A stretch of DNA of 38,174 bases from Oscillospiraceae bacterium (GTDB lineage: Bacteria; Bacillota; Clostridia; Oscillospirales; Oscillospiraceae). This document shows positions 23,734 through 32,094 of the stretch, in pieces. How positions within the stretch are numbered: position 1 is the stretch's first letter; every line of letters starts with the position of its first letter. The position numbers and the translations under genes were made by a program. The notes beneath the pieces are model-generated. The model worked only from the letters and a program-made list of their open reading frames with translations. It was not told the origin of the DNA and searched no databases. The DNA lies in contig WRJA01000014.1 of NCBI GenBank assembly GCA_009782435.1, positions 1 through 38,174 on the forward strand, in the 5' to 3' direction.

Positions 23734-24555
23734 TCACCGAGGCAAAATCGGCGTCGTCCACAGAACCAAAATCTCAATGAGCGGAGCCGCGAAATAAATG
23801 CTGTCAAACCGGTCGAGCACGCCGCCGTGCCCGGGTATGACGCCGCCGAAATCTTTCGCCCCGCAAACGCGCTTGATCGCCGAAAAACACAGGTCTCCGA
23901 ACTGACACATCAATCCGCCCAAAAATCCGAACAGCGCCATGACCGTTAAATCGACCTCAAATCCCGCCGATCTCAACACCAACCCGTAAATCAGCATAAA
24001 AAGCACGGAACCGAAGAAACCCCCTATCGAACCCTCTATGGTTTTATTCGGACTGAGTCTCGGCGCTAATTTGTGCCGGCCGAATGCCATACCCGCGAAA
24101 TAAGCTCCGCTGTCGCATGAAAAGGCCGTAACAAACGGAAGCAGAATATAAACGGAAGCCTCTTGAGTGTCGCCGAGCCGGACAAGCGCTGATAAAAGCA
24201 TCGGCATCACGGCTCCCGTAAAAACGCAGTTCGCGACGGTCTCTATGTCCATGGGTTTCTCAAAACGAAAAGAAATGAGCAGTTCCGCGAACAGCGCTGT
24301 AATAAGCGCAAAAAAGACGGGCATGATGAACACTGTAAGACTAAAAGCAGTCAGTATCGGTATCGACGCCGCAACTGCCGCAGTATACGCCGTGATCCGC
24401 TTATTCAAGCTCGTCTCGGTGCAGCGCAAGAATTCTGTCGCGGCTATGCATGAAACAAGCCCTGCAAAGCATCCGAAAGCGCCCAAAGGCGCGAAAAATA
24501 TCAGCAAAACGAGAAGCGGCAACGCAATGACCGATACGATTATTCTTTTTTTCAT
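23734..24555 (-). CDS. cdsA: Phosphatidate cytidylyltransferase
   Basis: A 273-residue integral membrane enzyme making CDP-diacylglycerol from phosphatidate and CTP. It is hydrophobic throughout, with about eight helices. The C-terminus carries the family signature in SAIKRVCGAKDFGGVIPGHGG followed by LDRFDS. It overlaps uppS by 4 bp (ATGA), indicating coupled translation. Length and order fit the cluster. Confidence 0.95.
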   Translation of the reverse strand: MKKRIIVSVIALPLLVLLIFFAPLGAFGCFAGLVSCIAATEFLRCTETSLNKRITAYTAAVAASIPILTAFSLTVFIMPVFFALITALFAELLISFRFEKPMDIETVANCVFTGAVMPMLLSALVRLGDTQEASVYILLPFVTAFSCDSGAYFAGMAFGRHKLAPRLSPNKTIEGSIGGFFGSVLFMLIYGLVLRSAGFEVDLTVMALFGFLGGLMCQFGDLCFSAIKRVCGAKDFGGVIPGHGGVLDRFDSIYFAAPLIEILVLWTTPILPR

Positions 24556-25400
24556 TTAACTTCTCCAAACCTGCGGCTGCGTTTTTGATATTCGATCACG
24601 GCGCGGTCGATCTCTCTCTCGTCAAAATCCGGCCAAAGCTTTTCGGTGAAATATAGCTCCGAATAAGCGAGCTGCCACAGTAAAAAATTCGACATGCGCA
24701 ACTCTCCGCCGGGTCTTATTATGAGATCGGGATCCGGTATGCCCTCTGAATACATATAATCCGAAAACGCGTTTTCGGAAAGCTCGTTCGGCAGACCGTT
24801 TTTTACATCCTCCGCATATCGTTTGGCAGCCCTGACCAATTCGTCCCTTCCGCCGTAATTGACGCACATATTGACCTGAAACCCTTTTATCTCTGCGCTC
24901 AGCTTGTTGGTTTTCGTTATCAGTTCCCTCAGTTCGGCGGACAGCGCGTCAGTATCTCCGAAAAATTTCATCCTCGTTTGGTCTTTTTCCATCTTTTCAA
25001 GCGCTTCCCGCAGATATTTATCCAAAAGCCGCATGATTTCAGCCACTTCTTCCGGCGGCCTTTTTGAGTTTTCCGTCGAGAAAGCGTATACGGTCAAATA
25101 GTCTATGCCGATTTTTTTACAGTAATTCGCGACCGTTCTGAAGGTTTCCGCGCCCGCCGCGTGTCCCGCCGCGCGCGGCATGCTGATTCTTTTTGCCCAG
25201 CGGCCGTTTCCGTCCATAATTACCGCAATATGGCGGGGAAGATTGGTAAAGTCAATCTCCTCCGCCGAGGGTCCGTTCGCCGCGGAACTCTCCGAAAAAT
25301 CGGAAGCGCTGCGTTTTTGCAGAAATTTCACACGTCCGAATTTTTTTATCTGTCTTGACAGGTAGTCGCGCATGAAATTTTTTGTCCCGAAAACGCCCAT
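24552..25400 (-). CDS. uppS: Undecaprenyl diphosphate synthase
   Basis: A 282-residue cis-prenyltransferase producing C55-PP, the lipid carrier of cell-wall synthesis. The catalytic P-loop is HIAVIMDGNGRWAKR (about residue 56), followed by YAFSTENSKRPPEEV and the C-terminal DLIIRPGGELRMSNFLLWQ. An N-terminal basic extension of about 50 residues precedes the catalytic core. The ATG at 25400 overlaps the frr stop by one base (TAATG); ATG 25373 is an alternative. The extension may associate with the membrane, but this is a guess. Confidence 0.95.
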   Translation of the reverse strand: MGVFGTKNFMRDYLSRQIKKFGRVKFLQKRSASDFSESSAANGPSAEEIDFTNLPRHIAVIMDGNGRWAKRISMPRAAGHAAGAETFRTVANYCKKIGIDYLTVYAFSTENSKRPPEEVAEIMRLLDKYLREALEKMEKDQTRMKFFGDTDALSAELRELITKTNKLSAEIKGFQVNMCVNYGGRDELVRAAKRYAEDVKNGLPNELSENAFSDYMYSEGIPDPDLIIRPGGELRMSNFLLWQLAYSELYFTEKLWPDFDEREIDRAVIEYQKRSRRFGEVK

Positions 25401-25954
25401 TATATCTCAAACAGCTCTTTCTCTTTCTTGGCGGTCAGGCTATCTATTTCTTTAATGCAGTCATCGGTCAGTTTTTGCAGGTCTTTTTCCGAATCCCTGA
25501 GATCATCCTCGGTTATTTCGGAAGTCTTTTTCATCGATTTGTATTTTTCAACGGCGTCGCGGCGTATATTCCTCACGGCGACCTTGGCGTCTTCACCGTA
25601 TTTTTTGACCTGTTTGACCAATTCCCGGCGGCGCTCTTCGGTCAGACGCGGAAAAACAAGACGCAGGCAGCTGCCGTCGTTTTGCGGATTTATCCCCAGA
25701 TCCGAACCCTGGATCGCTTTTTCGATGCTCTTCAGAGCAGAGGCGTCCCAAGGGCGGATCATGAGCGTTTGCGCATCCGCCGCGGCTATGGTCGCGATCT
25801 GCTGTACCGGAGTCGGGACGCCGAAATAATCAACGCTTATTTTATCCAAAACAGCTGCGTTGGCTTTCCCCGCGCGAACGGCGGCGAACTGCCCGACGAG
25901 GACATCCGTCGTTTTCTTCATCTTTGCTGTAAATTCGTTATAATCCGTCGACAT
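25400..25954 (-). CDS. frr: Ribosome recycling factor
   Basis: A 184-residue protein of standard length that, with EF-G, splits post-termination ribosomes. The sequence has the family pattern VRAGKANAAVLDKISVDYFG-type (broken by the standard loop), TLMIRPWDASALKSIEKAI, and the LTEERRRELVKQVKKYGE arm. A GGGGAG site precedes the ATG, and 41 bp separate it from pyrH. Confidence 0.97.
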   Translation of the reverse strand: MSTDYNEFTAKMKKTTDVLVGQFAAVRAGKANAAVLDKISVDYFGVPTPVQQIATIAAADAQTLMIRPWDASALKSIEKAIQGSDLGINPQNDGSCLRLVFPRLTEERRRELVKQVKKYGEDAKVAVRNIRRDAVEKYKSMKKTSEITEDDLRDSEKDLQKLTDDCIKEIDSLTAKKEKELFEI

Positions 25955-25995
25955 ATTTTGTCACTCCCCATAACGTTAATATGTAATGCCGTGCC

Positions 25996-26715
25996 CTATC
26001 TGACTATGGTGCCGATTTTTTCACCCAATACCGCCCTGACGATGTTTTCCGGGTCTTTCAAAGCAAAAAGCATCACCGGGATGGAGTTGTCCATCGACAT
26101 GGAGGTCGCCGTGGAATCCATCACAGCCAAGCGCTTGGCCAACACTTCATTATAGCTTATTGAATCGTATTTCACCGCGGCGGGATCCTTTTTCGGGTCA
26201 GCGCTGTACACCCCGTCAACGTTTTTCGCGAGCAGCACGATGTCGGCGCCTATTTCCGCGGCCTTCAGAACGGCGGCGGTGTCTGTTGAGAAATACGGGC
26301 ATCCCGTTCCGCAGCCGAACAGCACGATACGCCCGAGGGCCAAATGCCTCACAGCGCGAAGCCTGATGTACGGTTCGGCTATCGCCCGCATTTCGATGGC
26401 TGTCATAACCCGAACGCCGGCGCCCATGCGCTCCAAGACGTCGGCCAAAGCCAGGCAATTCATGACTGTCGCCACCATTCCCATATGGTCGGCGCGCGTT
26501 CGTTCTATTTTTCCTCCGCCGTCCGACGCCCCGCGCCAGAAGTTTCCCCCTCCGACAACAACTCCCGTCTCAACGCCCATGTCCGCGCATTTTTTTACGG
26601 CGGCGCACACGCTCTCAATAACATCGAAATCGAGCCCGGACCTCTTTTCGCCGGCAAGCGCCTCGCCGCTTATTTTTAGCAGCACCCTTTTATAGGCTGG
26701 CTTTAATTCTCCCAT
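25996..26715 (-). CDS. pyrH: UMP kinase
   Basis: A 239-residue kinase of the amino-acid-kinase fold that makes UDP from UMP. It opens with [16 protein letters not shown], followed by [27 protein letters not shown] and [19 protein letters not shown]. It is the first gene of the pyrH-polC operon, with a predicted promoter upstream. The usual rpsB-tsf-pyrH-frr order is interrupted here by an inverted segment or insertion. Confidence 0.97.
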   Translation of the reverse strand: MGELKPAYKRVLLKISGEALAGEKRSGLDFDVIESVCAAVKKCADMGVETGVVVGGGNFWRGASDGGGKIERTRADHMGMVATVMNCLALADVLERMGAGVRVMTAIEMRAIAEPYIRLRAVRHLALGRIVLFGCGTGCPYFSTDTAAVLKAAEIGADIVLLAKNVDGVYSADPKKDPAAVKYDSISYNEVLAKRLAVMDSTATSMSMDNSIPVMLFALKDPENIVRAVLGEKIGTIVR

Positions 26716-26745
26716 AGGCCCATCCCCTCATCGTCGTTTTAATGT

Positions 26746-26774
26746 ATTTTAATATAAAACCGGCGGTTTTTAAA
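26746..26774 (-). promoter_or_regulatory. Candidate promoter of the pyrH-polC operon
   Basis: On the minus strand TTTAAA (26769-26774), a 17-bp spacer and TAAAAT (26746-26751) fit a sigma-A promoter and place the start about 24 bp before the pyrH ribosome site. A weak stem (ACGG/CCGT type) near 26800-26825 could end the preceding DMT transporter transcript. Confidence 0.45.
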
Positions 26775-26838
26775 GGGGGTTGACCAAATTTGTTAAAATA
26801 CGGTTTTTTTGACAATCGCCGTAAAAACGAAACGCTGT

Positions 26839-27738
26839 TCAAGAGTCAAAAAAACCGAGTATCGCTATGCCGATCATAACCATGGCAATAACGGCGTATT
26901 GGGCGTTTTTCAGCTTCTCTTTAAGAAATATCCTCGACAAAACGACCGAAAATATGCTGTATGAAGCTATCATCGGCGCCGCCACAACGGCGTTATCGCC
27001 CAAAGCGTATATGTAGCTGAACTGACCGGCGGTCTCGCATATGGCGGCGAGACAAAAATCCTTCTGCCTGAAATACGAAAATCTTTCACGTTTCTTAAAT
27101 CTGATGTACAGCCAAGAAAAAAACGCGCATACGGCGAACGTGAATTCGTAAGACAAATTCGCCTCGGCCTCGTCCATTATACGCTCTAAGAACAAAGCGT
27201 CCATGAAACTCCCCATGCCGTCAATAACGCAGTAGAGTATCGGAAAGAGTATCGCGATGACGCCGGGGGTCGATCTCTCAATCTCGCCGGCGTTTCCGGC
27301 GGCTTTTTCTTTTTCTTCCCCGCGCTTTTCAAATACCGACAGCAGCAGTATGCCGAGACATATGAGAAAAACGCCGATGAACTGCAAAAACTCCATCGTT
27401 TGTCCCAATACGGCAAAACAAAGCAGCGCCGTTACGGCGCCCGAGGAATTGCAGATCGGCGAAGAGACCGAAAGTCTTATATATCTGAGCCCGGCGTAAC
27501 CTATGACCATAGACAGTATGTACATGGCCGAAACCGGGAAATATCTTATTATCGATCGCGGGTCGTAGCGTACGCCGGATACGGCAAGATAAACCACAGC
27601 ATGGATAAGCATTACCGTGCCGACGGTAATAACAAGTTTGAGGTGGCTGCATTTGTCCTCCGGGCGCGTTCCTTTTTTTGAAAACAGGTCGGAGCCTCCC
27701 CAAGCGACGACCGTGAATAATGACAGTGTAAACCACAT
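26839..27738 (-). CDS. DMT-family (EamA) membrane transporter
   Basis: A 299-residue protein of about ten hydrophobic segments. The two five-helix halves are typical of the drug/metabolite transporter superfamily: WFTLSLFTVVAWGGSDLFSKKGTR at the first helix and a GDNAVVAAPMIASYSIFSVV repeat-half feature near residue 245. A charged loop (EKRGEEKEKAAGN) separates the halves. It begins 9 bp after the metA stop, so it is probably the third gene of the metY-metA operon. Export of a sulfur amino acid or homoserine-derived compound is plausible from context only. Confidence 0.8.
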   Translation of the reverse strand: MWFTLSLFTVVAWGGSDLFSKKGTRPEDKCSHLKLVITVGTVMLIHAVVYLAVSGVRYDPRSIIRYFPVSAMYILSMVIGYAGLRYIRLSVSSPICNSSGAVTALLCFAVLGQTMEFLQFIGVFLICLGILLLSVFEKRGEEKEKAAGNAGEIERSTPGVIAILFPILYCVIDGMGSFMDALFLERIMDEAEANLSYEFTFAVCAFFSWLYIRFKKRERFSYFRQKDFCLAAICETAGQFSYIYALGDNAVVAAPMIASYSIFSVVLSRIFLKEKLKNAQYAVIAMVMIGIAILGFFDS

Positions 27739-27747
27739 ATAAACGAA

Positions 27748-28665
27748 TTATTTTATAAGGGTGATGTCATACGGAGTGGTTTGATAGACAAAGTAATTGA
27801 GCCAGTTGGAATAAAGCAGATTGGCGTGCGAACGCCAGGACACGAGCGGCGGCTTCGTACAGTCGTTTTCCGGAAAATAGTTTTCCGGCACATCGACGTC
27901 GAGCCCGATTTTTTTGTCCCGTAAGTATTCGTTTTTCAGCGTATCGGCGTCGTATTCCGAATGGCCCGTGATGAATATCTGCCTGCCTTCCTCGGTAAAC
28001 ATCACGTATACACCGGCTTCTTTTGAGTATGCGAGTATGCGAAGCTGAGCTACCGCCTCCGCGTCTTCTCTTTTTATTCCGGTATATCTTGAGTGAGGCG
28101 CCATAAACTCATCGTCAAAACCGCGCATAAGTATGGAATTTTTGTATTCCACCCTGTGCAAAAACACTCCGGAGAGTTTTTTGTCCAAATTGTATTTTTT
28201 GACCCCGAAATGATAATACAGCCCCGCCTGAGCGCCCCAGCAGATGTGAAAGGTGCTGTGCACATTGACCTTGCTCCATTCCATGATCGCACAAAGCTCA
28301 TCCCAGTATTCGACTTCCTCAAACTCCATAAGCTCGACGGGCGCTCCGGTTATGATCATACCGTCGAATTTTCGGTCTTTTATCATATCGAAGGTTTTAT
28401 AAAAAGCAAGCAAATGCTCCTGCGAAGTATTTTTCGGAGTGTGCGTTTTCGTTCGAATCAATTCAAGCTCGACCTGCAAAGGCGTGTTTCCGAGCAGTCT
28501 GGACAGCTGCGTTTCGGTTTCGATCTTCGTGGGCATCAGGTTCAGTATGACGATTTTCAAAGGGCGTATATCTTGGCTGAGCGCCCGTTTTTCAGTCATA
28601 ACGAATATATTTTCGTTCAGAAGGATCTCGGTTGCCGGCAGCTTATCCGGTATTTTTATCGGCAT
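27748..28665 (-). CDS. metA: Homoserine O-acetyltransferase, MetA type
   Basis: A 305-residue MetA-family enzyme of methionine synthesis that activates homoserine. The catalytic Cys142 (HICWGAQAG), His235 and Glu237 (TGHSEYD) are present at the family positions. Residue 111 is Glu (TGAPVE); structural work on Bacillus MetA links Glu111 to acetyl-CoA use, so I call it an acetyltransferase despite the succinyl name often given. It starts 17 bp after metY with a GGGAGG site, and metY takes O-acetylhomoserine as its substrate. The pair therefore forms a direct-sulfhydrylation route. Confidence 0.93.
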   Translation of the reverse strand: MPIKIPDKLPATEILLNENIFVMTEKRALSQDIRPLKIVILNLMPTKIETETQLSRLLGNTPLQVELELIRTKTHTPKNTSQEHLLAFYKTFDMIKDRKFDGMIITGAPVELMEFEEVEYWDELCAIMEWSKVNVHSTFHICWGAQAGLYYHFGVKKYNLDKKLSGVFLHRVEYKNSILMRGFDDEFMAPHSRYTGIKREDAEAVAQLRILAYSKEAGVYVMFTEEGRQIFITGHSEYDADTLKNEYLRDKKIGLDVDVPENYFPENDCTKPPLVSWRSHANLLYSNWLNYFVYQTTPYDITLIK

Positions 28666-28682
28666 ATCGCGAAAAACCTCCC

Positions 28683-29966
28683 TTATATTTTATCGAGCGC
28701 GAAGGCCAGATCGTCTGTCAGATCCCCGGCGCTCTCAAGTCCGCATGAATACCTTATCATATCCGCAGAAACTCCGGCGGCGGCCAGAGCCGCGTCGCCA
28801 AGCTGTCTGTGCGTCGTTCCCGCCGGGTGCAGACAGCAGGTGCGCGCGTCCGCTACATGGGTTGCGATTTGAGCGAGTTTTAAGTTTTTCATCAGCTTTT
28901 CGGCGGCCGGCGCACCGCCCGCCGGGCCGAACGCGATAACTCCGCACGATCCGTTCGGAAGATATTTTTTCGCAAGGTCATAGTATCTGTCTTTCGGCAA
29001 AGAACAGTAATTCACCCAAGAGACCTTTTCATGAGAACTCAAAAACTTCGCTACGGCCTCGGCGTTTTCGCAATGCCGCTTCATCCTGACATGCAGGCTT
29101 TCCAGCCCGAGATTGGTTATAAACGCATTATGAGGCGACGGGGTCGCCCCGAGATCTCTCATGAGTTGGACCGTGGCCTTTGTGATATAGGCGCCGCTTT
29201 GTCCGAATCTTTCGGTATAGATCACTCCGCGGTAGCTGTCGTCGGGAGCGCAAAGCCCCGGATATTTGTCGGGATACAGGGTCCAGTCAAATTTACCGCC
29301 GTCGACGATGCATCCTCCGACCGCAGCCCCGTGCCCGTCCATATATTTGGTCGTCGAATGGACAATAATGTCGGCGCCCCACTCCAAGGGCCGGCAGTTT
29401 ACCGGGGTGGCGAAAGTGTTGTCCACGATCAGCGGCACGCCGTTTGCATGAGCCGCGCCTGCAAATTTTTCGATATCCAAAACTTTAAGCGACGGATTTG
29501 AGATCATTTCTCCGAACAGCGCCTTCGTATTCGGTCTGAACGCGGCGCAAAGAGCCTCATATGAACAATCCGGATCGATAAAAGTAAATTCTATCCCCAT
29601 ACGTTTCATGGTAACTGCAAACAGATTGGACGTCCCCCCGTAAATCGCAGAACTGCAAACCACATGATCTCCGCAGGACGCTATGTTAAAAATCGAGTAA
29701 AATGACGCCGCCTGTCCCGAAGCTGTGAGCATGGCGGCGCTGCCGCCCTCAAGATCGGCTATCTTGGCCGCCACGCCGTCGTTCGTCGGGTTTTGCAGCC
29801 TCGTATAAAAATAGCCCGAGGATTCGAGGTCAAACAGTCTTCCCATCTCCTCGCCCGAGTCGTATTTAAAAGTTGTGCTCTGCACGATGGGGATCTGGCG
29901 CGGCTGTCCGCTCTGCGGCGTGTAACCGGACAAGACGCATTTGGTTTCGATTTTATGATCCGGCAC
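28683..29966 (-). CDS. metY: O-acetylhomoserine sulfhydrylase (aminocarboxypropyltransferase)
   Basis: A 427-residue PLP enzyme of the Cys/Met metabolism family, longer than metB/metC types as expected for MetY. The lysine binding PLP is Lys207 in [11 protein letters not shown]. Further signatures are [30 protein letters not shown] and [13 protein letters not shown]. It makes homocysteine from O-acetylhomoserine and sulfide. The start is GTG at 29966 with a GAGGAG site. Its own promoter is predicted at 30065-30093. Confidence 0.93.
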   Translation of the reverse strand: MPDHKIETKCVLSGYTPQSGQPRQIPIVQSTTFKYDSGEEMGRLFDLESSGYFYTRLQNPTNDGVAAKIADLEGGSAAMLTASGQAASFYSIFNIASCGDHVVCSSAIYGGTSNLFAVTMKRMGIEFTFIDPDCSYEALCAAFRPNTKALFGEMISNPSLKVLDIEKFAGAAHANGVPLIVDNTFATPVNCRPLEWGADIIVHSTTKYMDGHGAAVGGCIVDGGKFDWTLYPDKYPGLCAPDDSYRGVIYTERFGQSGAYITKATVQLMRDLGATPSPHNAFITNLGLESLHVRMKRHCENAEAVAKFLSSHEKVSWVNYCSLPKDRYYDLAKKYLPNGSCGVIAFGPAGGAPAAEKLMKNLKLAQIATHVADARTCCLHPAGTTHRQLGDAALAAAGVSADMIRYSCGLESAGDLTDDLAFALDKI

Positions 29967-29994
29967 GGGAACTCTCTCCTCTCAAGGCGGTGTT

Positions 29995-30032
29995 CGCAAC
30001 AAAACGGCAGTCGCCAAACGGCGGACTGCCCG
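29995..30032 (-). promoter_or_regulatory. Hairpin in the metY leader
   Basis: Arms GGCAGT-CGCC and GGCG-ACTGCC (30006-30015 and 30020-30030, one bulged base) form a stem with a 4-base loop in the metY transcript, followed by GTTTTGTTG. It could be a weak terminator, i.e. an attenuator. I see no SAM-riboswitch core or T-box motif in this leader. Confidence 0.4.
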
Positions 30033-30064
30033 ATAAAAGCCGATTACCGCATAAAACTTCTTTC

Positions 30065-30093
30065 ATTTTATTACTCCCGTGCCGGTTTGTCAA
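30065..30093 (-). promoter_or_regulatory. Promoter of the metY-metA operon
   Basis: On the minus strand a perfect TTGACA (30088-30093), a 17-bp spacer and TAAAAT (30065-30070) give the best sigma-A promoter in this divergent region. The predicted start near 30058 leaves a leader of about 90 nt to the GTG. Confidence 0.65.
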
Positions 30094-30156
30094 TGCGGCG
30101 CACCCGGTATTTCGCTCCGCCCGTAAAAAAGACAGTTTTAAAAAAGAAAAAAGATA

Positions 30157-30185
30157 TTGTAATACTCTGTTGCTTTTGATATAAT
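30157..30185 (+). promoter_or_regulatory. Promoter of rpsB-tsf
   Basis: TTGTAA (30157-30162), a 17-bp spacer and a perfect TATAAT (30180-30185) lie 108 bp before rpsB, in A/T-rich DNA with an A-rich upstream tract that may serve as an UP element. Confidence 0.65.
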
Positions 30186-30192
30186 ATTTTGC

Positions 30193-30292
30193 AATTACGC
30201 ACGGCAGGCAGACTCTCGACCCCGTGGCTTTTGCCGGGTCGCGTGAGGATGAAGCCGCCGGAGGTAACAACAAAATAAAGGAGGAATAAAAA
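30193..30292 (+). promoter_or_regulatory. Structured rpsB 5' leader, possible S2 autoregulatory RNA
   Basis: The ~100-nt leader has a GACCC/GGGTC stem containing GGC-TTTT-GCC (about 30217-30240), followed by GAAGCCGCC that could instead pair with the GTGGCTT strand. Mutually exclusive pairings upstream of a ribosomal protein gene suggest autoregulation by S2. The sequence was not matched to a named leader family. Confidence 0.35.
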
Positions 30293-31111
30293 ATGCCGGT
30301 TGTTTCAATGAAGCAGCTGCTGGAGGCCGGAGTACACTTCGGTCACCAGACCCGCAGATGGAACCCTAAAATGGCAGAATACATTTACATGGAGCGCAAC
30401 GGAATCTATATCATCGACCTGCAAAAAACCGTAAAGAAGCTTGAAGCGGCCTATAATTTCGTCCGTGAACTTGCCGAAAACGGTCAGAGCGTATTGTTTG
30501 TCGGCACAAAAAAACAAGCTCAAGACGCTGTCAAGGAAGAATCCACACGCGTGGGCATGTATTATGTCAACGCCCGCTGGCTCGGCGGAATGCTCACGAA
30601 TTTCAAGACCATGCGCACAAGAATAGACCGTCTCGCTCAGCTGAAAAAGATGCAGGATGACGGCACCTTTGACATGCTGCCGAAAAAGGAAGTCATAAAA
30701 CTCATCGGCGAAATGGTCAAACTCGAAAAATACTTGGGCGGCGTCAAGGATATGAAAAAACTGCCCGGAGCGCTTTTTATCATCGATCCGCGCAAGGAAC
30801 ACAACGCCATTGCGGAGGCAAGAAAGCTCAGCATCCCCATAGTGGCGATAGTGGACACGAATTGCGACCCTGATGAGGTCGATTACGTTATTCCGGGAAA
30901 CGACGACGCCATCAGAGCGATAAGACTCATATCGGAGACGATGGCAAACGCCGTACAGGAAGGCCGGCAGGGCGTCGACACTTTTGATCCCGCGGCAAAC
31001 ACGGCTCTGACTCCGGAAAACAACGAGCAGCCGGAAGAAGCTGCCGCCCGCCCCGAGCCTGTTGCCCGCCCCGAGTCTGCCGCCCGCCCCGAAGCGACCG
31101 ACCGACCCTAA
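30293..31111 (+). CDS. rpsB: 30S ribosomal protein S2
   Basis: A 272-residue S2 protein with the family N-terminus [39 protein letters not shown] and the conserved [12 protein letters not shown]. The core ends near residue 235. A C-terminal tail of about 35 residues, rich in Ala, Pro, Arg and Glu and including ARPE repeats, follows and is not part of the standard fold. The start has an AAGGAGG site. tsf follows 28 bp later. Confidence 0.97.
   Translation: MPVVSMKQLLEAGVHFGHQTRRWNPKMAEYIYMERNGIYIIDLQKTVKKLEAAYNFVRELAENGQSVLFVGTKKQAQDAVKEESTRVGMYYVNARWLGGMLTNFKTMRTRIDRLAQLKKMQDDGTFDMLPKKEVIKLIGEMVKLEKYLGGVKDMKKLPGALFIIDPRKEHNAIAEARKLSIPIVAIVDTNCDPDEVDYVIPGNDDAIRAIRLISETMANAVQEGRQGVDTFDPAANTALTPENNEQPEEAAARPEPVARPESAARPEATDRP
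31043..31096 (+). repeat. Three tandem 18-bp repeats in the rpsB 3' end
   Basis: Units at 31043-31060, 31061-31078 and 31079-31096 share the core GCCCGCCCCGA and encode (A/V)ARPE-type hexapeptides in the S2 tail. They differ at a few bases, so the expansion is not very recent. Confidence 0.75.
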
Positions 31112-31139
31112 TTTGCATTTGTATCAGGAGGAACGGAAC

Positions 31140-32063
31140 ATGTCATTTACCGCAACAGACGTTAAAGATTTAAGAGAGCTTACCGGCGTCGGTATGATGG
31201 ACTGCAAAAAAGCTCTGACCGCCACCGACGGCGACAAGGAAAAAGCCGTCGAATGGCTGCGTGAGAAGGGCCTGTCGGCCGCTCAGAAAAAAGCCGGGCG
31301 CGTAACAGCCGAAGGTATGTCATTCGCCGCAGTAAAAGACGGCGTCGGAGTTGTTGTCGAAGTAAACGCCGAGACTGATTTCGTTGCGAAGAACGAACTC
31401 TTTGTCGAATTTGTTTCAGGCGTGGCCGGCGTCATCGCAAAACAGGCTCCGGATTCGGTCGAAGCCCTCGCGGCGATGGCGTATCCCGGCGGCGATATTA
31501 CCGTGGAACAAGCTCTCAGAGACAAAATACTTGTCATCGGCGAAAACATCAATATACGCCGTTTCGCCCGCTACGCGAACGGCGTCAGCGTACCGTACGT
31601 CCACATGGGAGGCCGCATCGGAGTCATTGTCAACATGGAAGTCTCGGACGGCATAAAAAACAAAGCCGAAACCGAAGAACTCGGCAAGGATCTCGCCATG
31701 CAGATCGCGGCGATGAACCCCGCTTTCCTTGACAAATCCACCGTCGATCCCGCGGCGCTTGAAAAAGAGCGCGCAATTCTCACAGCTCAGGCCAAGGAAG
31801 ATCCGAAAAACGCCGGCAAGCCGGATAATATCATCGAAAAAATGACAGACGGCCGCATCGGCAAATACTTTAAGGAAAACTGCCTTCTCCAGCAGGATTT
31901 TGTAAAAGGAGACAAGATTTCGGTCGAAGACCACATTGCCGGCGTTTCAAAAGCTTTGGGAGGCTCGATAAAAATCCTCGCTTTTACGCGTTATGAGACC
32001 GGCGAAGGCATTGAAAAGAAACAAGATGATTTCGCGGCCGAAGTAGCCGGAATGGTGAATTAG
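31140..32063 (+). CDS. tsf: Translation elongation factor Ts
   Basis: A 307-residue nucleotide exchange factor for EF-Tu. It begins with the family N-terminus (DVKDLRELTGVGMMDCKKAL), and contains EGMSFAAVKDGVGVVVEVN, ETDFVAKNELF and the C-terminal EDHIAGVSKALGG. The ATG at 31140 follows TCAGGAGG at ideal spacing; the longer frame from 31062 reads out of frame through the rpsB tail. Confidence 0.97.
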   Translation: MSFTATDVKDLRELTGVGMMDCKKALTATDGDKEKAVEWLREKGLSAAQKKAGRVTAEGMSFAAVKDGVGVVVEVNAETDFVAKNELFVEFVSGVAGVIAKQAPDSVEALAAMAYPGGDITVEQALRDKILVIGENINIRRFARYANGVSVPYVHMGGRIGVIVNMEVSDGIKNKAETEELGKDLAMQIAAMNPAFLDKSTVDPAALEKERAILTAQAKEDPKNAGKPDNIIEKMTDGRIGKYFKENCLLQQDFVKGDKISVEDHIAGVSKALGGSIKILAFTRYETGEGIEKKQDDFAAEVAGMVN

Positions 32064-32094
32064 AACGTCCGAAACCGGAAAGGACAACATACGC

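Noticed and set aside
29953-30066. A 37-codon leader peptide before metY with two Cys codons and a GGGAG site
   Set aside because: Its ATG overlaps the -10 box of the best metY promoter, so it would lie upstream of the predicted transcript start. It could exist only on longer transcripts.
29967-30292. SAM riboswitch or T-box in front of metY
   Set aside because: I looked for the conserved core sequences and stems and found none.
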